Source of the DNA: Collinsella stercoris DSM 13279
GTDB taxonomy: Bacteria; Actinomycetota; Coriobacteriia; Coriobacteriales; Coriobacteriaceae
Assembly: GCF_020735465.1 (NCBI RefSeq)
Contig: NZ_CP085935.1
Location: 1,736,001 to 1,800,000 of the forward strand
Reading direction: 5' to 3'
DNA length: 64,000 bases
Shown: positions 42,669-52,104 of the stretch, piece after piece
How positions within the stretch are numbered: the stretch's first letter is position 1
Layout: every line of letters begins with the position of its first letter
Notes under the pieces: generated by a model
The model's input: the letters and a program-made list of their open reading frames with translations, nothing else
Database searches by the model: none
Told to the model about the DNA's origin: nothing
Translations under genes and position numbers: made by a program

Positions 42669-44192
42669 ATGACCGCTTCCAACCCCGACGACCTCACCAG
42701 CCGCCTGCGCGCGCTCGAAGGCAAGCTCTGGACACGCGAATATCTCATGAAGATCGCCGAATTCGACGGCGCCACCATCGCGCCCGAGAACGGCGCGGCC
42801 GCCCGCGGCGACGCCATGGGCGCGCTGGCCGGCGAGCACCACGAGCTGCTCACCAGCAGCGACGCGTGCGCGCTCGTGTCCGAGCTCGAAGCCTCCGTTG
42901 CCGCGAGCGAGCTCACCGACCCCCAGGTCGTGGCGGAGGTGCGCACCCTCGCCCGCGACCAGCGCGAAGCCCGCGCGCTGCCCACCGAGGAGGTCGAGGC
43001 GTGGAGCCGCCTGACCTGCGAGGCCGATGCCGTGTGGCACAAGGCCAAGAACGCAAACGACTGGGCGAGCTTTGAGCCGTACGTCGACCGCATCGTCGAA
43101 ACCCTCAAGCGCCACGCCGGCTATGTGGACCCCACACGCGACCCCTACGACGTGTGGCTCGACCAGTACGAGCGCGGCATGGACGCCCGCGCCTACGACC
43201 AGTTCTTCGACGCTGTGCGCCAGACCGTTGTGCCGCTCGTCCACGCGATCGGCGAGCGAGGCACGCAGCCCGAGGCGCCGTTCCTCACCGCGCACGTGCC
43301 CGACGCGGTGCAGCGCGCGATGTCCTTCGACCTCATGAAGCTCGTGGGCCTCGACTTGGCGGACACCTGCCTCGCCTTTACCGAGCACCCCTTCTCCGAG
43401 GGCTTTGCCGTGGGTGACGCGCGCGTTACCACCCACATCTACGAGGACAACCTGCTCTCCAACGTGTACTCCGTGATCCACGAGGCGGGCCATGCGTCCT
43501 ACGAGCTGGGCGTCAACCCCGCGTACGCGCGCACCTGCCTGGAAGGCGGCACGTCGCTGGGCATCCACGAGAGCCAGAGCCGCTTCTTTGAGAATACGGC
43601 GGGCCGCAGCCGCGCGTTCATGACGCCGCTGCTCGCCTTGCTGCGCCGCTACGTCCCCGAAGTCTACGGCACCGTGAGCGAGGACGAGCTGTACCGCGCC
43701 GTCAACATCGCGCAGCCCTCACTCGTGCGCACCGAGGCCGACGAGCTCACGTACCCGCTCCACATCATGATCCGCTACGACATCGAGCGCCTGCTGTTCG
43801 CCGGCGAGGCAACTGCCAAGGACATCCCCGCGCTGTGGGCCCAAAAGACCCGCGAGTACCTGGGGCTCGACGTGCCCAACGACACCTTGGGCTGCCTGCA
43901 GGACACGCACTGGAGCGGCGGCAGCTTTGGCTATTTCCCCACGTACGCGCTGGGTTCCGCCTACGATGCGCAGTACGTCCCTGCCATGGAGCGCGCGGGC
44001 GTGGACCTCGACGCCGCCTGCGCCGTGGGCGACCTTGCCCCCGTGCGTGCATGGCTGCGCGAGAACATCTGGCAATGGGGCCGCGGCAAGGACGCCGGCG
44101 AGCTTGTCGAGGCCGCCTGCGGCGCGCCGTTCGACGCCACGTTCTACTGCGATTACCTGGCCAAGAAGTTCGGCGAGCTCTACCAGCTGTAA
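42669..44192 (+). CDS. Metallocarboxypeptidase, M32 (Taq) family
   Basis: Cytoplasmic zinc carboxypeptidase that removes C-terminal residues from peptides, 507 residues as usual for the family. Zinc motif HEAGH in VIHEAGHASYELG, and the family motifs HESQSRFFEN and RTEADELTYPLHIMIRYD are present. The ATG at 42669 follows AAGGAGGG. No partner gene; terminator at 44417. Confidence 0.94.
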   Translation: MTASNPDDLTSRLRALEGKLWTREYLMKIAEFDGATIAPENGAAARGDAMGALAGEHHELLTSSDACALVSELEASVAASELTDPQVVAEVRTLARDQREARALPTEEVEAWSRLTCEADAVWHKAKNANDWASFEPYVDRIVETLKRHAGYVDPTRDPYDVWLDQYERGMDARAYDQFFDAVRQTVVPLVHAIGERGTQPEAPFLTAHVPDAVQRAMSFDLMKLVGLDLADTCLAFTEHPFSEGFAVGDARVTTHIYEDNLLSNVYSVIHEAGHASYELGVNPAYARTCLEGGTSLGIHESQSRFFENTAGRSRAFMTPLLALLRRYVPEVYGTVSEDELYRAVNIAQPSLVRTEADELTYPLHIMIRYDIERLLFAGEATAKDIPALWAQKTREYLGLDVPNDTLGCLQDTHWSGGSFGYFPTYALGSAYDAQYVPAMERAGVDLDAACAVGDLAPVRAWLRENIWQWGRGKDAGELVEAACGAPFDATFYCDYLAKKFGELYQL

Positions 44193-44416
44193 CGGCGCGC
44201 AAGAAGCTGCGACGCCGCATGAGCCCAAAGCCTTGACGGCCCGCGCCGAACACGGCGGTTTGCGCCTGACGCAGCGGTCTGTATCGGGCGCAGTGGTTTG
44301 CGCTGGAAAAAGCGGTTTGCGTGAGCGCTTCATATCGGGCAACAACCGCGCCGCCGCTTTTCCCATGCTGCCGCCTTCCCCGTGCCGACGCCCTTCCAGC
44401 AAGCATCGCGTGCACC

Positions 44417-44466
44417 AAAAGAGGCGCCGTTCGATCCCTCAAGCGATCGAACGGCGCCTCTTTGTC
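44417..44466 (+). terminator. Strong terminator downstream of the M32 gene
   Basis: 16-bp perfect stem GAGGCGCCGTTCGATC with GATCGAACGGCGCCTC, 8-nt loop, then TTTGTCT; A-rich flank on the other side. It lies 225 bp after the stop codon; the gap contains only degenerate GCGGTTTGCG repeats. Confidence 0.8.
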
Positions 44467-44481
44467 TCCCCACCAAACGTT

Positions 44482-44616
44482 AATCCGCAAATGCGCGGAT
44501 AATACTCGGCCCCTCGAAGTAGCCCGAAAACCCGCAACCCATCTACCTGCTGTTTTTTCTGCAGCTATGATGCCGCTACTCAACCCGGTCGTTATTTATC
44601 CGCGCATTTGCGAATT
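44482..44616. repeat. Palindromic element family 1, diverged copy 4 (135 bp)
   Basis: Arms AATCCGCAAATGCGCGGATAA and its inverted partner near 44595-44616 differ at one position. The right half (CTACTCAACCC then CGTTATTTATC then CGCGCATTTGCG) aligns with copy 1 (CTACTCGACCC, CGTTACATAATC, GCGCGATTTGCG). The left half lacks TAACGAA, so this copy is partly eroded. Confidence 0.65.
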
Positions 44617-44639
44617 TGCACAACAGAAATGACCGCTGC

Positions 44640-44950
44640 GTCGCGGAAAACGCTTCGAGAGGCACCCACACACACCGCAAAAAACGCTTCGAACGGTGCC
44701 CTGCACGACAAGAGAATGCCCAAAGCGGCGCCCATGCCGCAGGAAAAACGCCAACATGCGAAAAGCGTTGCGCAGCGTGCTGAGCGGCGCTTGCCATCTG
44801 CGCAACGTGCGACATATGTGCGGATCCTATTATCTGTGCAGTGCTGCGCGCACCATCTGCGCAGCGCATGTCATCTGCACCGTGCACGCTACCGAAACGA
44901 TCGCGCCAGCGGCCGCGCTGGGCCGCGCTGCATGCGCCACCTGCACAGCG
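44640..44950. other. Intergenic with degenerate repeats
   Basis: Words such as CATCTGCGCA and ACGCTTCGA recur several times. No gene is supported on either strand. Confidence 0.45.
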
Positions 44951-44954
44951 CGCG

Positions 44955-46037
44955 CTACACCGTAAGGAACACCATCACGATGATGCAGGCAAAACCGATT
45001 AGGTCAGTAGGGGCAAACACCGTGCCGAGCATCAACGCGCTCGTGACCGTGGCCGAAACCGGCTCGACCGTGCCGATCAGGCTCGCGCGCACGCTGCCGA
45101 TGTCCTTAACGCCCTGCATATAAAGCGCATACGCAAGGCACGACCCAACAAAGATAAGCACGATGAGCGCCTGCCAACCCGCGGCGTCGAGCGCCGGGAC
45201 GTTGTTCCACGGCTGCACCACCAGCGAGGTCGCAATGCCCGACGAGAACATCGCCGTGCCCGTCACGATCGATGAACCGTACTTGGGCAGAATGCGGCCA
45301 GGGATGATTGTCATGCACGCCGCACCAAAGGCAGCGATAAGTCCCACGACCAGGCCCTCGAAAGGAATCGCCAGGCGCGTGGGGTCCCCGCCCGTCGCAA
45401 TGAGAAACGTTCCGCCAAAAGCCAGCACCACACCCGCGACCTCGCGCCGGCGCGGGGCCCGGTGCTGACGCACGCAGCCGAACGCCATGATGATTACCAG
45501 TTGCAAGCACTGCAAGACAGTCGCGGTCCCCGCATTGGTAAGCCGGACCGCCAACAGGTAAAACAGCTGATTTAAAAACACGCCCAGCACCGCCATGGCG
45601 GCCAGCGTGGCAAGGTCGCGCGGGGTTGTGAGCAAACGCTTGAGGCGCTCGCGGTCGAACAACAGCACAACGACCATAAAGACGGCTCCGGCCCCAAGCT
45701 GGCGAACGGCCATCAGCCACATGGTATCAATCTGGTAATTGGCAAACAAGAAGCTCGCCGACGTGCCGGAAAAGCCCCAGAACGATCCACCCAGCAACGT
45801 CGCGATAACGCCAATCAGGGCTTGGCGTGATGCCTTGTTATTGAGTCGCTCGCGCATCGAACGGCGCGCAGCGCGCGAGGCGGCATCGGAATCCGCGCCG
45901 GGCTTGATGGACGACGCCAGACCCATACGCTCGCGCGCGTCGCTCGCGCGCTCGGTGTCCGCCACCCTGCACGCGTTCTGGCCTGCGGCCGTATGTTCAC
46001 AAGATTCCGGACGCCCGTTTTCCATGCACTTCCCCAT
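44955..46037 (-). CDS. EamA family transporter (drug/metabolite transporter)
   Basis: A 360-residue inner-membrane protein with ten predicted helices in two EamA halves (LLGGSFWGFSGTSASFLF and later GLIAAFGAACMTIIPGRI). An export role is likely; the substrate is unknown. The first 65 residues are a charged extension without a domain. GGGGA lies ten bases before the ATG at 46037; an in-frame ATG at 46025 is equally possible. Confidence 0.87.
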   Translation of the reverse strand: MGKCMENGRPESCEHTAAGQNACRVADTERASDARERMGLASSIKPGADSDAASRAARRSMRERLNNKASRQALIGVIATLLGGSFWGFSGTSASFLFANYQIDTMWLMAVRQLGAGAVFMVVVLLFDRERLKRLLTTPRDLATLAAMAVLGVFLNQLFYLLAVRLTNAGTATVLQCLQLVIIMAFGCVRQHRAPRRREVAGVVLAFGGTFLIATGGDPTRLAIPFEGLVVGLIAAFGAACMTIIPGRILPKYGSSIVTGTAMFSSGIATSLVVQPWNNVPALDAAGWQALIVLIFVGSCLAYALYMQGVKDIGSVRASLIGTVEPVSATVTSALMLGTVFAPTDLIGFACIIVMVFLTV

Positions 46038-46209
46038 CGATTCGATATCCCCTGACAGTATTTCTCGACAACCTTACCGCATGCCCCGCTACCGTCTACG
46101 AACAAAACGCAACTTTGGGCAACGCCTACGTAGGGCACGCCCGGGCAAATCGCACGCCGTGCACGAACGCCCCCACGCAAACCGCATGCCGCGTGCGACG
46201 CGGCATGCG

Positions 46210-46265
46210 GCAGACGGCCTGCACGGCGCGGCAGGTGGCAGACGGCCTGCACGGCGCGGCAGGTG
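46210..46265. repeat. Perfect 28-bp tandem duplication
   Basis: Two identical units beginning GCAGACGGCCTGCACGGCGC. It lies in the 308-bp gap between divergent EamA and M16 genes. A -10-like TATACT at 46306 may belong to the M16 promoter. Confidence 0.85.
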
Positions 46266-46345
46266 GCGACAAAAGGGCGCGTAGCGATGCCACGCGACGA
46301 GTGGGTATACTGGGCGAAGCAATCGACCTTCATAAAGGAGCTTTT

Positions 46346-49300
46346 ATGTCCAACACCACCACATCGGATCAGATGTCCCCTCAAAACAGGACTACGCGCA
46401 CAAACGAAGTCCAGACCATAGCATGCGAGGGCGCAGCTCCCTCCCCCACGCGCGAACAAGTGCCCGCAAACGCAGGCACAACCCAACCCCCTGCATGCGA
46501 ACATGCAGCGCAGGCCCCTGTGCACACGCCCGAGGTGCAGTCCTCCCCTCGAGACCAGGCCACGAATCAAAGCGACATGCAGGCTCATGCGAGCTCAACT
46601 GAGACACAGACCCTCGCCAACCCAAGCGAAGACCAGGCCTCCGCACGCGCGCGCGCCGCGCGGCTCCTCTCCCCCGGCACCAACCTCGCGGGATTCACCG
46701 TCACGTCGTGCAAGCCCCTGGCCGAATTCGACGCCGACGCCTACGTGCTGCACCACACCACCTCCGGCGCGCGCCTGCTCTACCTCGCCTGCGAGGACGA
46801 GAACAAGGCGTTCTCCATCGCCTTCAAAACGCCCCCGACCAACGACACCGGCGTGTTCCACATCCTCGAGCACTCCGTTTTGTGCGGGTCGGCCAAGTTC
46901 CCCGTGAAGGAGCCCTTCGTCGACCTCATCAAGAGCTCCATGCAAACGTTCCTCAACGCCATGACGTACCCGGACAAGACGGTATACCCGGTGGCGAGCA
47001 CCAACGAACAGGACCTGCTCAACCTCATGGACGTCTATATGGACGCCGTGCTCAACCCGGCCATCTACACCAAGCCCTCCATCTTTGAGCAGGAGGGCTG
47101 GCACTACGAGCTCGACATCGAACCGGGCCAGCAGCTCGCCGAGGGCACCCTGCGCTATAACGGCGTGGTGTTCAACGAGATGAAGGGCGCGCTCTCCGAT
47201 CCCATGAGCGTGCTTGACGACGCAGTGAACCGCGCGCTGTTCCCCACGACCGCCTACGCCCGCGAATCGGGCGGCGACCCGCGGGCCATCCCGCAGCTCA
47301 CCTACGGCGAGTTCCTCGACACGCACGCGCGCCACTACAACCTGGCGAACAGCTACATCGTCCTGTACGGAGACATGCACATCGAGCGCGAGCTGGCGTT
47401 TTTGGACGAGCGCTACCTGGCCGACGAGCCGCGATTGCGCGACGAGACCGCCCGTGCCCAAGCGCTGCAGGCCACGAAGAAGCATGCGGGCGGAGGCACG
47501 ACCGACACGATGGGGAATCAGGGCGAATCAGCGTCCGGGCAAAAGACGATGCCCGCCCCGGCGGAAGCGCCCGTTCCGGCAGAAGCGCCCGCCCCGGCAG
47601 GCGCGTCCAGCCAGACAACGGAAAGCGCCCTGGTAGGCGCTCCTAACCCGGCCGGCGTTCCTAACCAGGTGGGCGCCCCCAACCCGCTCACGCTCCAGGA
47701 GCCCGTGGCGTGCGACTACGAGCGCGTGGAAATGGCCACCACCCCGGACAACGCCCTGGTGGGTATGGCCTACGTACTGGGCGACGCCGCGGACCGCAAG
47801 CGCCTCATCGCCGCGGACATCATGTTCGACGCCCTGCTCGGCAGCAACGAGGCGCCGGTAAAGAAGGCCGTCCTCGCCGCTAGCCTGGGCGGTAACGTGG
47901 TGAGCTACACCTCCGGCGACCAGCTGCAGCCGCACACGCTCATCATCCTGCAAAACGCCCAGCCGGACGCCGCACGCGAGTTCCGTCGCGTGATCGAGGA
48001 CGAGTGCCGCCGCCTGGCAGAAGAGAGCATCCCCCGCGACCGCCTGGCCGCCGCGCTCGCCAACGAGGAGTTCGACCTGCGTCAACGCGACTTCGGCATC
48101 GCCGACGGCGTGGCGATCGCCTGCGACGCGCTCGGCACATGGCTCTACGAGGACACCGACGAAGCCGCCACGCGCGCGCTGGAGCACGGCTCCGTGTACG
48201 ACGAGCTCAAGCAGGCCCTGGACACCACGTTCTTTGAGGACCTGCTGCGCGAGATCGTGCTCGAGAGCAATCACCGCGCCCTCGTGGAGCTCGTCCCCAT
48301 GGCAGACGACGCGCAGGCCGCACGCGAGGAGGAAGCCGAGCTCGCCGCCACAAAGGCAGCGCTCAGCGAGGCAGAGCTCCAGCGCATCGTGGACGACGTC
48401 GCGCTCCTGCGCGAGCGCCAGGAGGCCGAGGACACGCCCGAGGCCAAGGCGACCCTGCCACGCCTGCACGTGAGCGACATCGGGGCAGCGCGTCCCGAGC
48501 CCCAGCTCACCGTCAACAAGCAGACGCCCATCCCCTGCCTGCGCCATAACCTGCCCACGCACCAGCTCGCCTACGCGCTCACGTACTTCGACCTCTCGCA
48601 CCTCGCCTTTGCCGAGCTGCCGTACGTGACGATCCTCACGCGCCTTATGCAGCAGCTCGCCACCGAGGACATGAGCGCCGGCGAGCTCGACAGCTACATC
48701 GGCGCCAACCTGGGCTTCCTCTCCTTTACCACCGAGGTCGCCACGCAGCCCAACTGGAAACTCGCGCGCCCGCGGCTACTCGTCTCGGCCGGTGCCCTCT
48801 CCGAGAAGACGGACGAGCTCGCGCGCATCCCGCGCGAGGTGTGGTCCCAAACCGTCTTTGAGGACACCGACCGCATGCGCGACGTGCTCACGCAGATGCG
48901 CATCGGCATGGAGCAGGGCTTCCTCATGAACGGTCACAGCGCAGCCATGGCACGCGCCCTGTCCTACGTGTCCCCCGCCGCCGTGCTCACCCAGCAGCTC
49001 TCGGGCGTGGACTTCTACCTGTTCCTGCGCGAGCTGCTCGAGCACTTCGACGAGCGCAAGGACGAGCTGTGCCGGACCCTGCGCGACCTGCGCGACCGCA
49101 TCTTCACCTCGACCGGCGCCGTCGCGAGCTTCACCGGCTCCGACGAGGACTTCCAGCGCTACTGGACCGCGGCGGGCGATCTGGGCCTCGCGCCGCGCAC
49201 GGCGCCCGCCAAGGAGCTCTACGTGCCCCGGCCCGCAGACAAGCACGAGGCCTTTGTGATTCCCAGCGACGTGAGCTACCTGGCGCTCGCCACCGACCCG

Positions 49301-49849
49301 CGCGTGCTCGACATCGAGACGAACGGCGTGTGGAGCGTTGCCGCCAGCGCGCTCTCCTACGACTACCTGTGGAACGAGATCCGCGTGAAGGGCGGTGCCT
49401 ACGGCTGCGGGTTCCGCGCGGGCGGCAAGCGCCAGGCGGGCTTTTACACGTACCGCGACCCCGAGATCGACGCCTCCCTGGCCCGCATCAAGGCGGCAGG
49501 CGCATGGCTCGAGCGCTTCGAGCCCGATGCGGACGCCTTTGAGGGCTTTATCGTGAGCTGCGTCTCGGGCATGGACGCGCCGCTCAAGCCCTACGCGCTC
49601 ACCAAGCGCCGCAACGCCGAGTACTTCTGCAAGATGGATGCAGGCGAGCGCGAGCGCCGGCGCGCAGAGATCCTGGCCGCCACACCGGAGCAGCTGCGCG
49701 CCCTGGGCACCGAAGTCACCCGCGTTGCGCAGGAGGCGCCCGCCTGCGTGTTCGCCAGCCGCGACGCCATCGAGGCGAGCGATGCCGAGTGGAACATCGT
49801 GGAGCTCATGGGGGCGAGCGCCGAAGACGCCGAGGGCTTCGAGGCGTAA
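46346..49849 (+). CDS. M16C family zinc metallopeptidase (presequence-protease-like)
   Basis: A 1167-residue insulinase-type peptidase with both halves in one chain. The inverted zinc motif HILEH is at residues 172-176 and the distal Glu is in VVFNEMKGALSD. The second half ends with the RVKGGAYGCG motif of the family. It should degrade short peptides in a closed chamber. Two features are abnormal: a 105-residue disordered N-terminus and a Pro/Ala repeat insertion at about 395-450. No signal peptide. The ATG at 46346 follows AAAGGAG. Confidence 0.9.
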   Translation: MSNTTTSDQMSPQNRTTRTNEVQTIACEGAAPSPTREQVPANAGTTQPPACEHAAQAPVHTPEVQSSPRDQATNQSDMQAHASSTETQTLANPSEDQASARARAARLLSPGTNLAGFTVTSCKPLAEFDADAYVLHHTTSGARLLYLACEDENKAFSIAFKTPPTNDTGVFHILEHSVLCGSAKFPVKEPFVDLIKSSMQTFLNAMTYPDKTVYPVASTNEQDLLNLMDVYMDAVLNPAIYTKPSIFEQEGWHYELDIEPGQQLAEGTLRYNGVVFNEMKGALSDPMSVLDDAVNRALFPTTAYARESGGDPRAIPQLTYGEFLDTHARHYNLANSYIVLYGDMHIERELAFLDERYLADEPRLRDETARAQALQATKKHAGGGTTDTMGNQGESASGQKTMPAPAEAPVPAEAPAPAGASSQTTESALVGAPNPAGVPNQVGAPNPLTLQEPVACDYERVEMATTPDNALVGMAYVLGDAADRKRLIAADIMFDALLGSNEAPVKKAVLAASLGGNVVSYTSGDQLQPHTLIILQNAQPDAAREFRRVIEDECRRLAEESIPRDRLAAALANEEFDLRQRDFGIADGVAIACDALGTWLYEDTDEAATRALEHGSVYDELKQALDTTFFEDLLREIVLESNHRALVELVPMADDAQAAREEEAELAATKAALSEAELQRIVDDVALLRERQEAEDTPEAKATLPRLHVSDIGAARPEPQLTVNKQTPIPCLRHNLPTHQLAYALTYFDLSHLAFAELPYVTILTRLMQQLATEDMSAGELDSYIGANLGFLSFTTEVATQPNWKLARPRLLVSAGALSEKTDELARIPREVWSQTVFEDTDRMRDVLTQMRIGMEQGFLMNGHSAAMARALSYVSPAAVLTQQLSGVDFYLFLRELLEHFDERKDELCRTLRDLRDRIFTSTGAVASFTGSDEDFQRYWTAAGDLGLAPRTAPAKELYVPRPADKHEAFVIPSDVSYLALATDPRVLDIETNGVWSVAASALSYDYLWNEIRVKGGAYGCGFRAGGKRQAGFYTYRDPEIDASLARIKAAGAWLERFEPDADAFEGFIVSCVSGMDAPLKPYALTKRRNAEYFCKMDAGERERRRAEILAATPEQLRALGTEVTRVAQEAPACVFASRDAIEASDAEWNIVELMGASAEDAEGFEA

Positions 49850-49857
49850 CAACAGCC

Positions 49858-50391
49858 ATGGACGCCGAGCACATCCTCCACACCATCGAGCCGGTCTTTG
49901 ACGGCAGGTCGCGCGTGCTGGTGCTCGGCACCATGCCGTCGCCGCGCTCGCGCGAGGTCGGGTTTTACTACGGCCACCCGCAAAACCGCTTTTGGCGCGT
50001 GATGGAGCGCCTGTACGGCCTTGAGGAGGGGTCGCTCGCGAGCGACCCCTCGGCGGCCGACCCCCATGCCGCGCGCCGCGCGTTTTTGCTCCGGTACCGC
50101 ATCGCCCTGTGGGACGTCCTGGCCGCCTGCGACATTGCGGGTGCGTCCGACGCGAGCATCGCGAACCCCGTGCCCAACGACCTCGCGCGCATCCTCGATG
50201 TGGCACCCATCCACACGGTATGCACCACCGGCGGCAGGGCGGCCCAGTTGTGCCGCCGGTTCAACGGCAAAGCACTCGCGCAACGGGGAATCAAGCTCGT
50301 CGAACTGCCGTCCACGAGCCCGGCAAACGCCCGCATGCGCCTGGACGACCTGGTTTTGGCGTATCGCGCGGCGAACGTGTTCGCGGATTAG
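49858..50391 (+). CDS. DNA-deoxyinosine glycosylase (uracil-DNA glycosylase superfamily)
   Basis: Base-excision repair enzyme, 177 residues, most like the hypoxanthine-DNA glycosylase branch: LVLGTMPSPRSREVGFYYGH and PQNRFWRVM at the active site, SIANPVPNDL, and LPSTSPANA as the second loop. It would remove deaminated adenine (hypoxanthine) from DNA. It starts 8 bp after the M16 stop, with GAGGCG in the end of that gene, so the two are coupled. Confidence 0.85.
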   Translation: MDAEHILHTIEPVFDGRSRVLVLGTMPSPRSREVGFYYGHPQNRFWRVMERLYGLEEGSLASDPSAADPHAARRAFLLRYRIALWDVLAACDIAGASDASIANPVPNDLARILDVAPIHTVCTTGGRAAQLCRRFNGKALAQRGIKLVELPSTSPANARMRLDDLVLAYRAANVFAD

Positions 50392-50446
50392 CCGCCGTCC
50401 GCGCCTAGCGCTAGAATGAACAGACGAACCATCGAGAGGACGCGCC

Positions 50447-51223
50447 ATGGCACCTGCACAACGAACGAAGACGCCAGCCACCACCACAAAAAGCACCGCC
50501 CACGAGCCCGGCAAGGCACAGCAGGCGATTCTTGATAAAAAGGGCGATGTGCGCCGGGCCATCATCGAGGCCCGTCAGGAGCTCCGGCCCGGAGCGCGCT
50601 CGACCAAATCGCGCGAGATCTGCAACCAGCTCATCGAGCAGCTGCGCGCCAGCAGCATCAAGGGCAAGAACGGCCAGCCGCCCACGCTCGCCGTGTACGC
50701 CGCCCTGCGCTACGAGGTCGACCTCGACCGGTTTATCCGTGGGGCGTACGCCTATGGCTACCGCATCGTGTTTCCCTGCATGATTCCCAACGCCGCGCAG
50801 GGCGCCATGTGCATGCGCTCGGTCTCGTGCAACAACTACCTGGGCGGCAACGTGCCGTTTATCGTGGACCCGCGCAAGCCGTGGGGCCCCGCCGTCACCG
50901 AGGAGCACCAGACGCTCACGAGCACGCGCGCCGGCGCCACGCGCCGCTTTATCCCCTCGCGCGTCAAGGGCAGCGTCCCGCCCAAAGACGACACGCGCTT
51001 CCCCGTGGTACCGCCCTCGGAGATCGACTTGGTCATCGTGCCCGCCGTTGCCTTTGACGCCCAGGGCAATCGCTTGGGCTACGGCCTTGGAACGTACGAC
51101 CGTTACCTGCCCCAGCTGCGCGAGGACTGCATGCTGCTCGGCGTTGCGTTTGCCGAGCAGGAAGTCGAGCTCGTGCCCTGCGACGAGCACGACCGCGCGA
51201 TCCCCCAGTTCATCACCGCGTAA
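50447..51223 (+). CDS. 5-formyltetrahydrofolate cyclo-ligase
   Basis: Converts 5-formyl-THF to 5,10-methenyl-THF with ATP. 258 residues; the ATP/folate motif GNRLGYGLGTYDRYL is complete, and VFPCMIP and IDLVIVPAVAFD are typical. The first 25 residues (Lys/Thr/Ala-rich) are an extra extension. GAGAGGA lies upstream of the ATG. Followed by its own terminator. Confidence 0.92.
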   Translation: MAPAQRTKTPATTTKSTAHEPGKAQQAILDKKGDVRRAIIEARQELRPGARSTKSREICNQLIEQLRASSIKGKNGQPPTLAVYAALRYEVDLDRFIRGAYAYGYRIVFPCMIPNAAQGAMCMRSVSCNNYLGGNVPFIVDPRKPWGPAVTEEHQTLTSTRAGATRRFIPSRVKGSVPPKDDTRFPVVPPSEIDLVIVPAVAFDAQGNRLGYGLGTYDRYLPQLREDCMLLGVAFAEQEVELVPCDEHDRAIPQFITA

Positions 51224-51247
51224 CGACTTCATCGCGCATGCAGATAT

Positions 51248-51284
51248 GACCCCAAGGACCATGGGCGTCCTTGGGGTCGTTTCG
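51248..51284 (+). terminator. Terminator of the cyclo-ligase gene
   Basis: Perfect 12-bp stem GACCCCAAGGAC with GTCCTTGGGGTC, 7-nt loop, then GTTTCGTT. Confidence 0.8.
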
Positions 51285-51340
51285 TTACGGTATGGAAAAC
51301 GCGGGGTCCGCGATGTCAACAACCTATCGGCACACAACAG

Positions 51341-51535
51341 CTAGCGCTTCTTCCATTTGTCCGGGACATGCACATCGATGCGACCGCCCCGCGCAAAAAA
51401 GATAATGGCCAGCACGATGAACACACCGGGCAGCAACTTGAGGGCACCCGTCACCACAATTCCCAGCAGCGACAACACCAACGAGATAACGGCGGCAATA
51501 ACGAGCAGCGCGGCGATGATATACAGGATCGACAT
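51341..51535 (-). CDS. Small two-helix membrane protein, 64 aa
   Basis: MSILYIIAALLVIAAVISL opens the first helix and a second (LLPGVFIVLAIIFFARGG) follows, with a basic tail. GGGAGGAAAGCC precedes the ATG at 51535, a strong ribosome site. Function unknown. Confidence 0.7.
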   Translation of the reverse strand: MSILYIIAALLVIAAVISLVLSLLGIVVTGALKLLPGVFIVLAIIFFARGGRIDVHVPDKWKKR

Positions 51536-51684
51536 GGCTTTCCTCCCAGATCGTTTTCCCCACTATACCCGCGCATGCCCCTTCGGGCTCGCGCATCGCC
51601 GCGTTTTCTCACCGTGTTTCACCCGGAGCGCGCAGGACCGATGCGCCGCGTCGCGCACACACAGGAACGCTTGCTCGTAACCCC

Positions 51685-51813
51685 CTACACGTCCCGCGGG
51701 CCTCGGGGCGTGCTCCGCCGCGCGGCGGGCATCTGCACCCGCGTGCTCACCACGGCGGCAACCCCGGCAATCAACATGCCCACGTCCAACGCGGTCTCGA
51801 TAATCTCAAGCAT
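51685..51813 (-). CDS. Very small protein, 42 aa
   Basis: Starts MLEIIETALDVGMLIAGVAA: one amphipathic to hydrophobic helix followed by a basic tail (RRSTPRGPRDV). GGGAGGTGTGCC lies before the ATG at 51813. The good ribosome site is the main support. Function unknown; it could be a small membrane peptide. Confidence 0.45.
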   Translation of the reverse strand: MLEIIETALDVGMLIAGVAAVVSTRVQMPAARRSTPRGPRDV

Positions 51814-52100
51814 GGCACACCTCCCAAACGGCCACAATCCGTCACACAAGCACGGACAAGGACCCAGCCTTCGCCCGTGAACAGCACCACCCATCGTATC
51901 GAGCGGCACCATCCATCCACCATCCGCGACAACGCCGCCTGCTCCATCGCCCGCAGGCAGCACCACCCCTCGCCGCGAAGAACGTCGTCAACAAGCGCGT
52001 CAAAAAGCGAGCGGCCCGGCGCACGCATCGCAGCGCACCGGATCCGCTCATCGCAGCGCACCGGGCCCGGCACGCGCATCGGCGCGCACCGGGCCCGCAC
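51814..52100. other. Intergenic with short repeats
   Basis: Repeats of CATCGCAGCGCACCGG and variants occupy 52018-52090 next to the 3' end of the ABC permease. No gene seen. Confidence 0.45.
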
Positions 52101-52104
52101 GCCC

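Noticed and set aside
51771..52100. A 109-codon minus-strand frame downstream of the ABC permease
   Set aside because: It overlaps short GC-rich repeats and the better supported 42-aa frame, and lacks a ribosome site.
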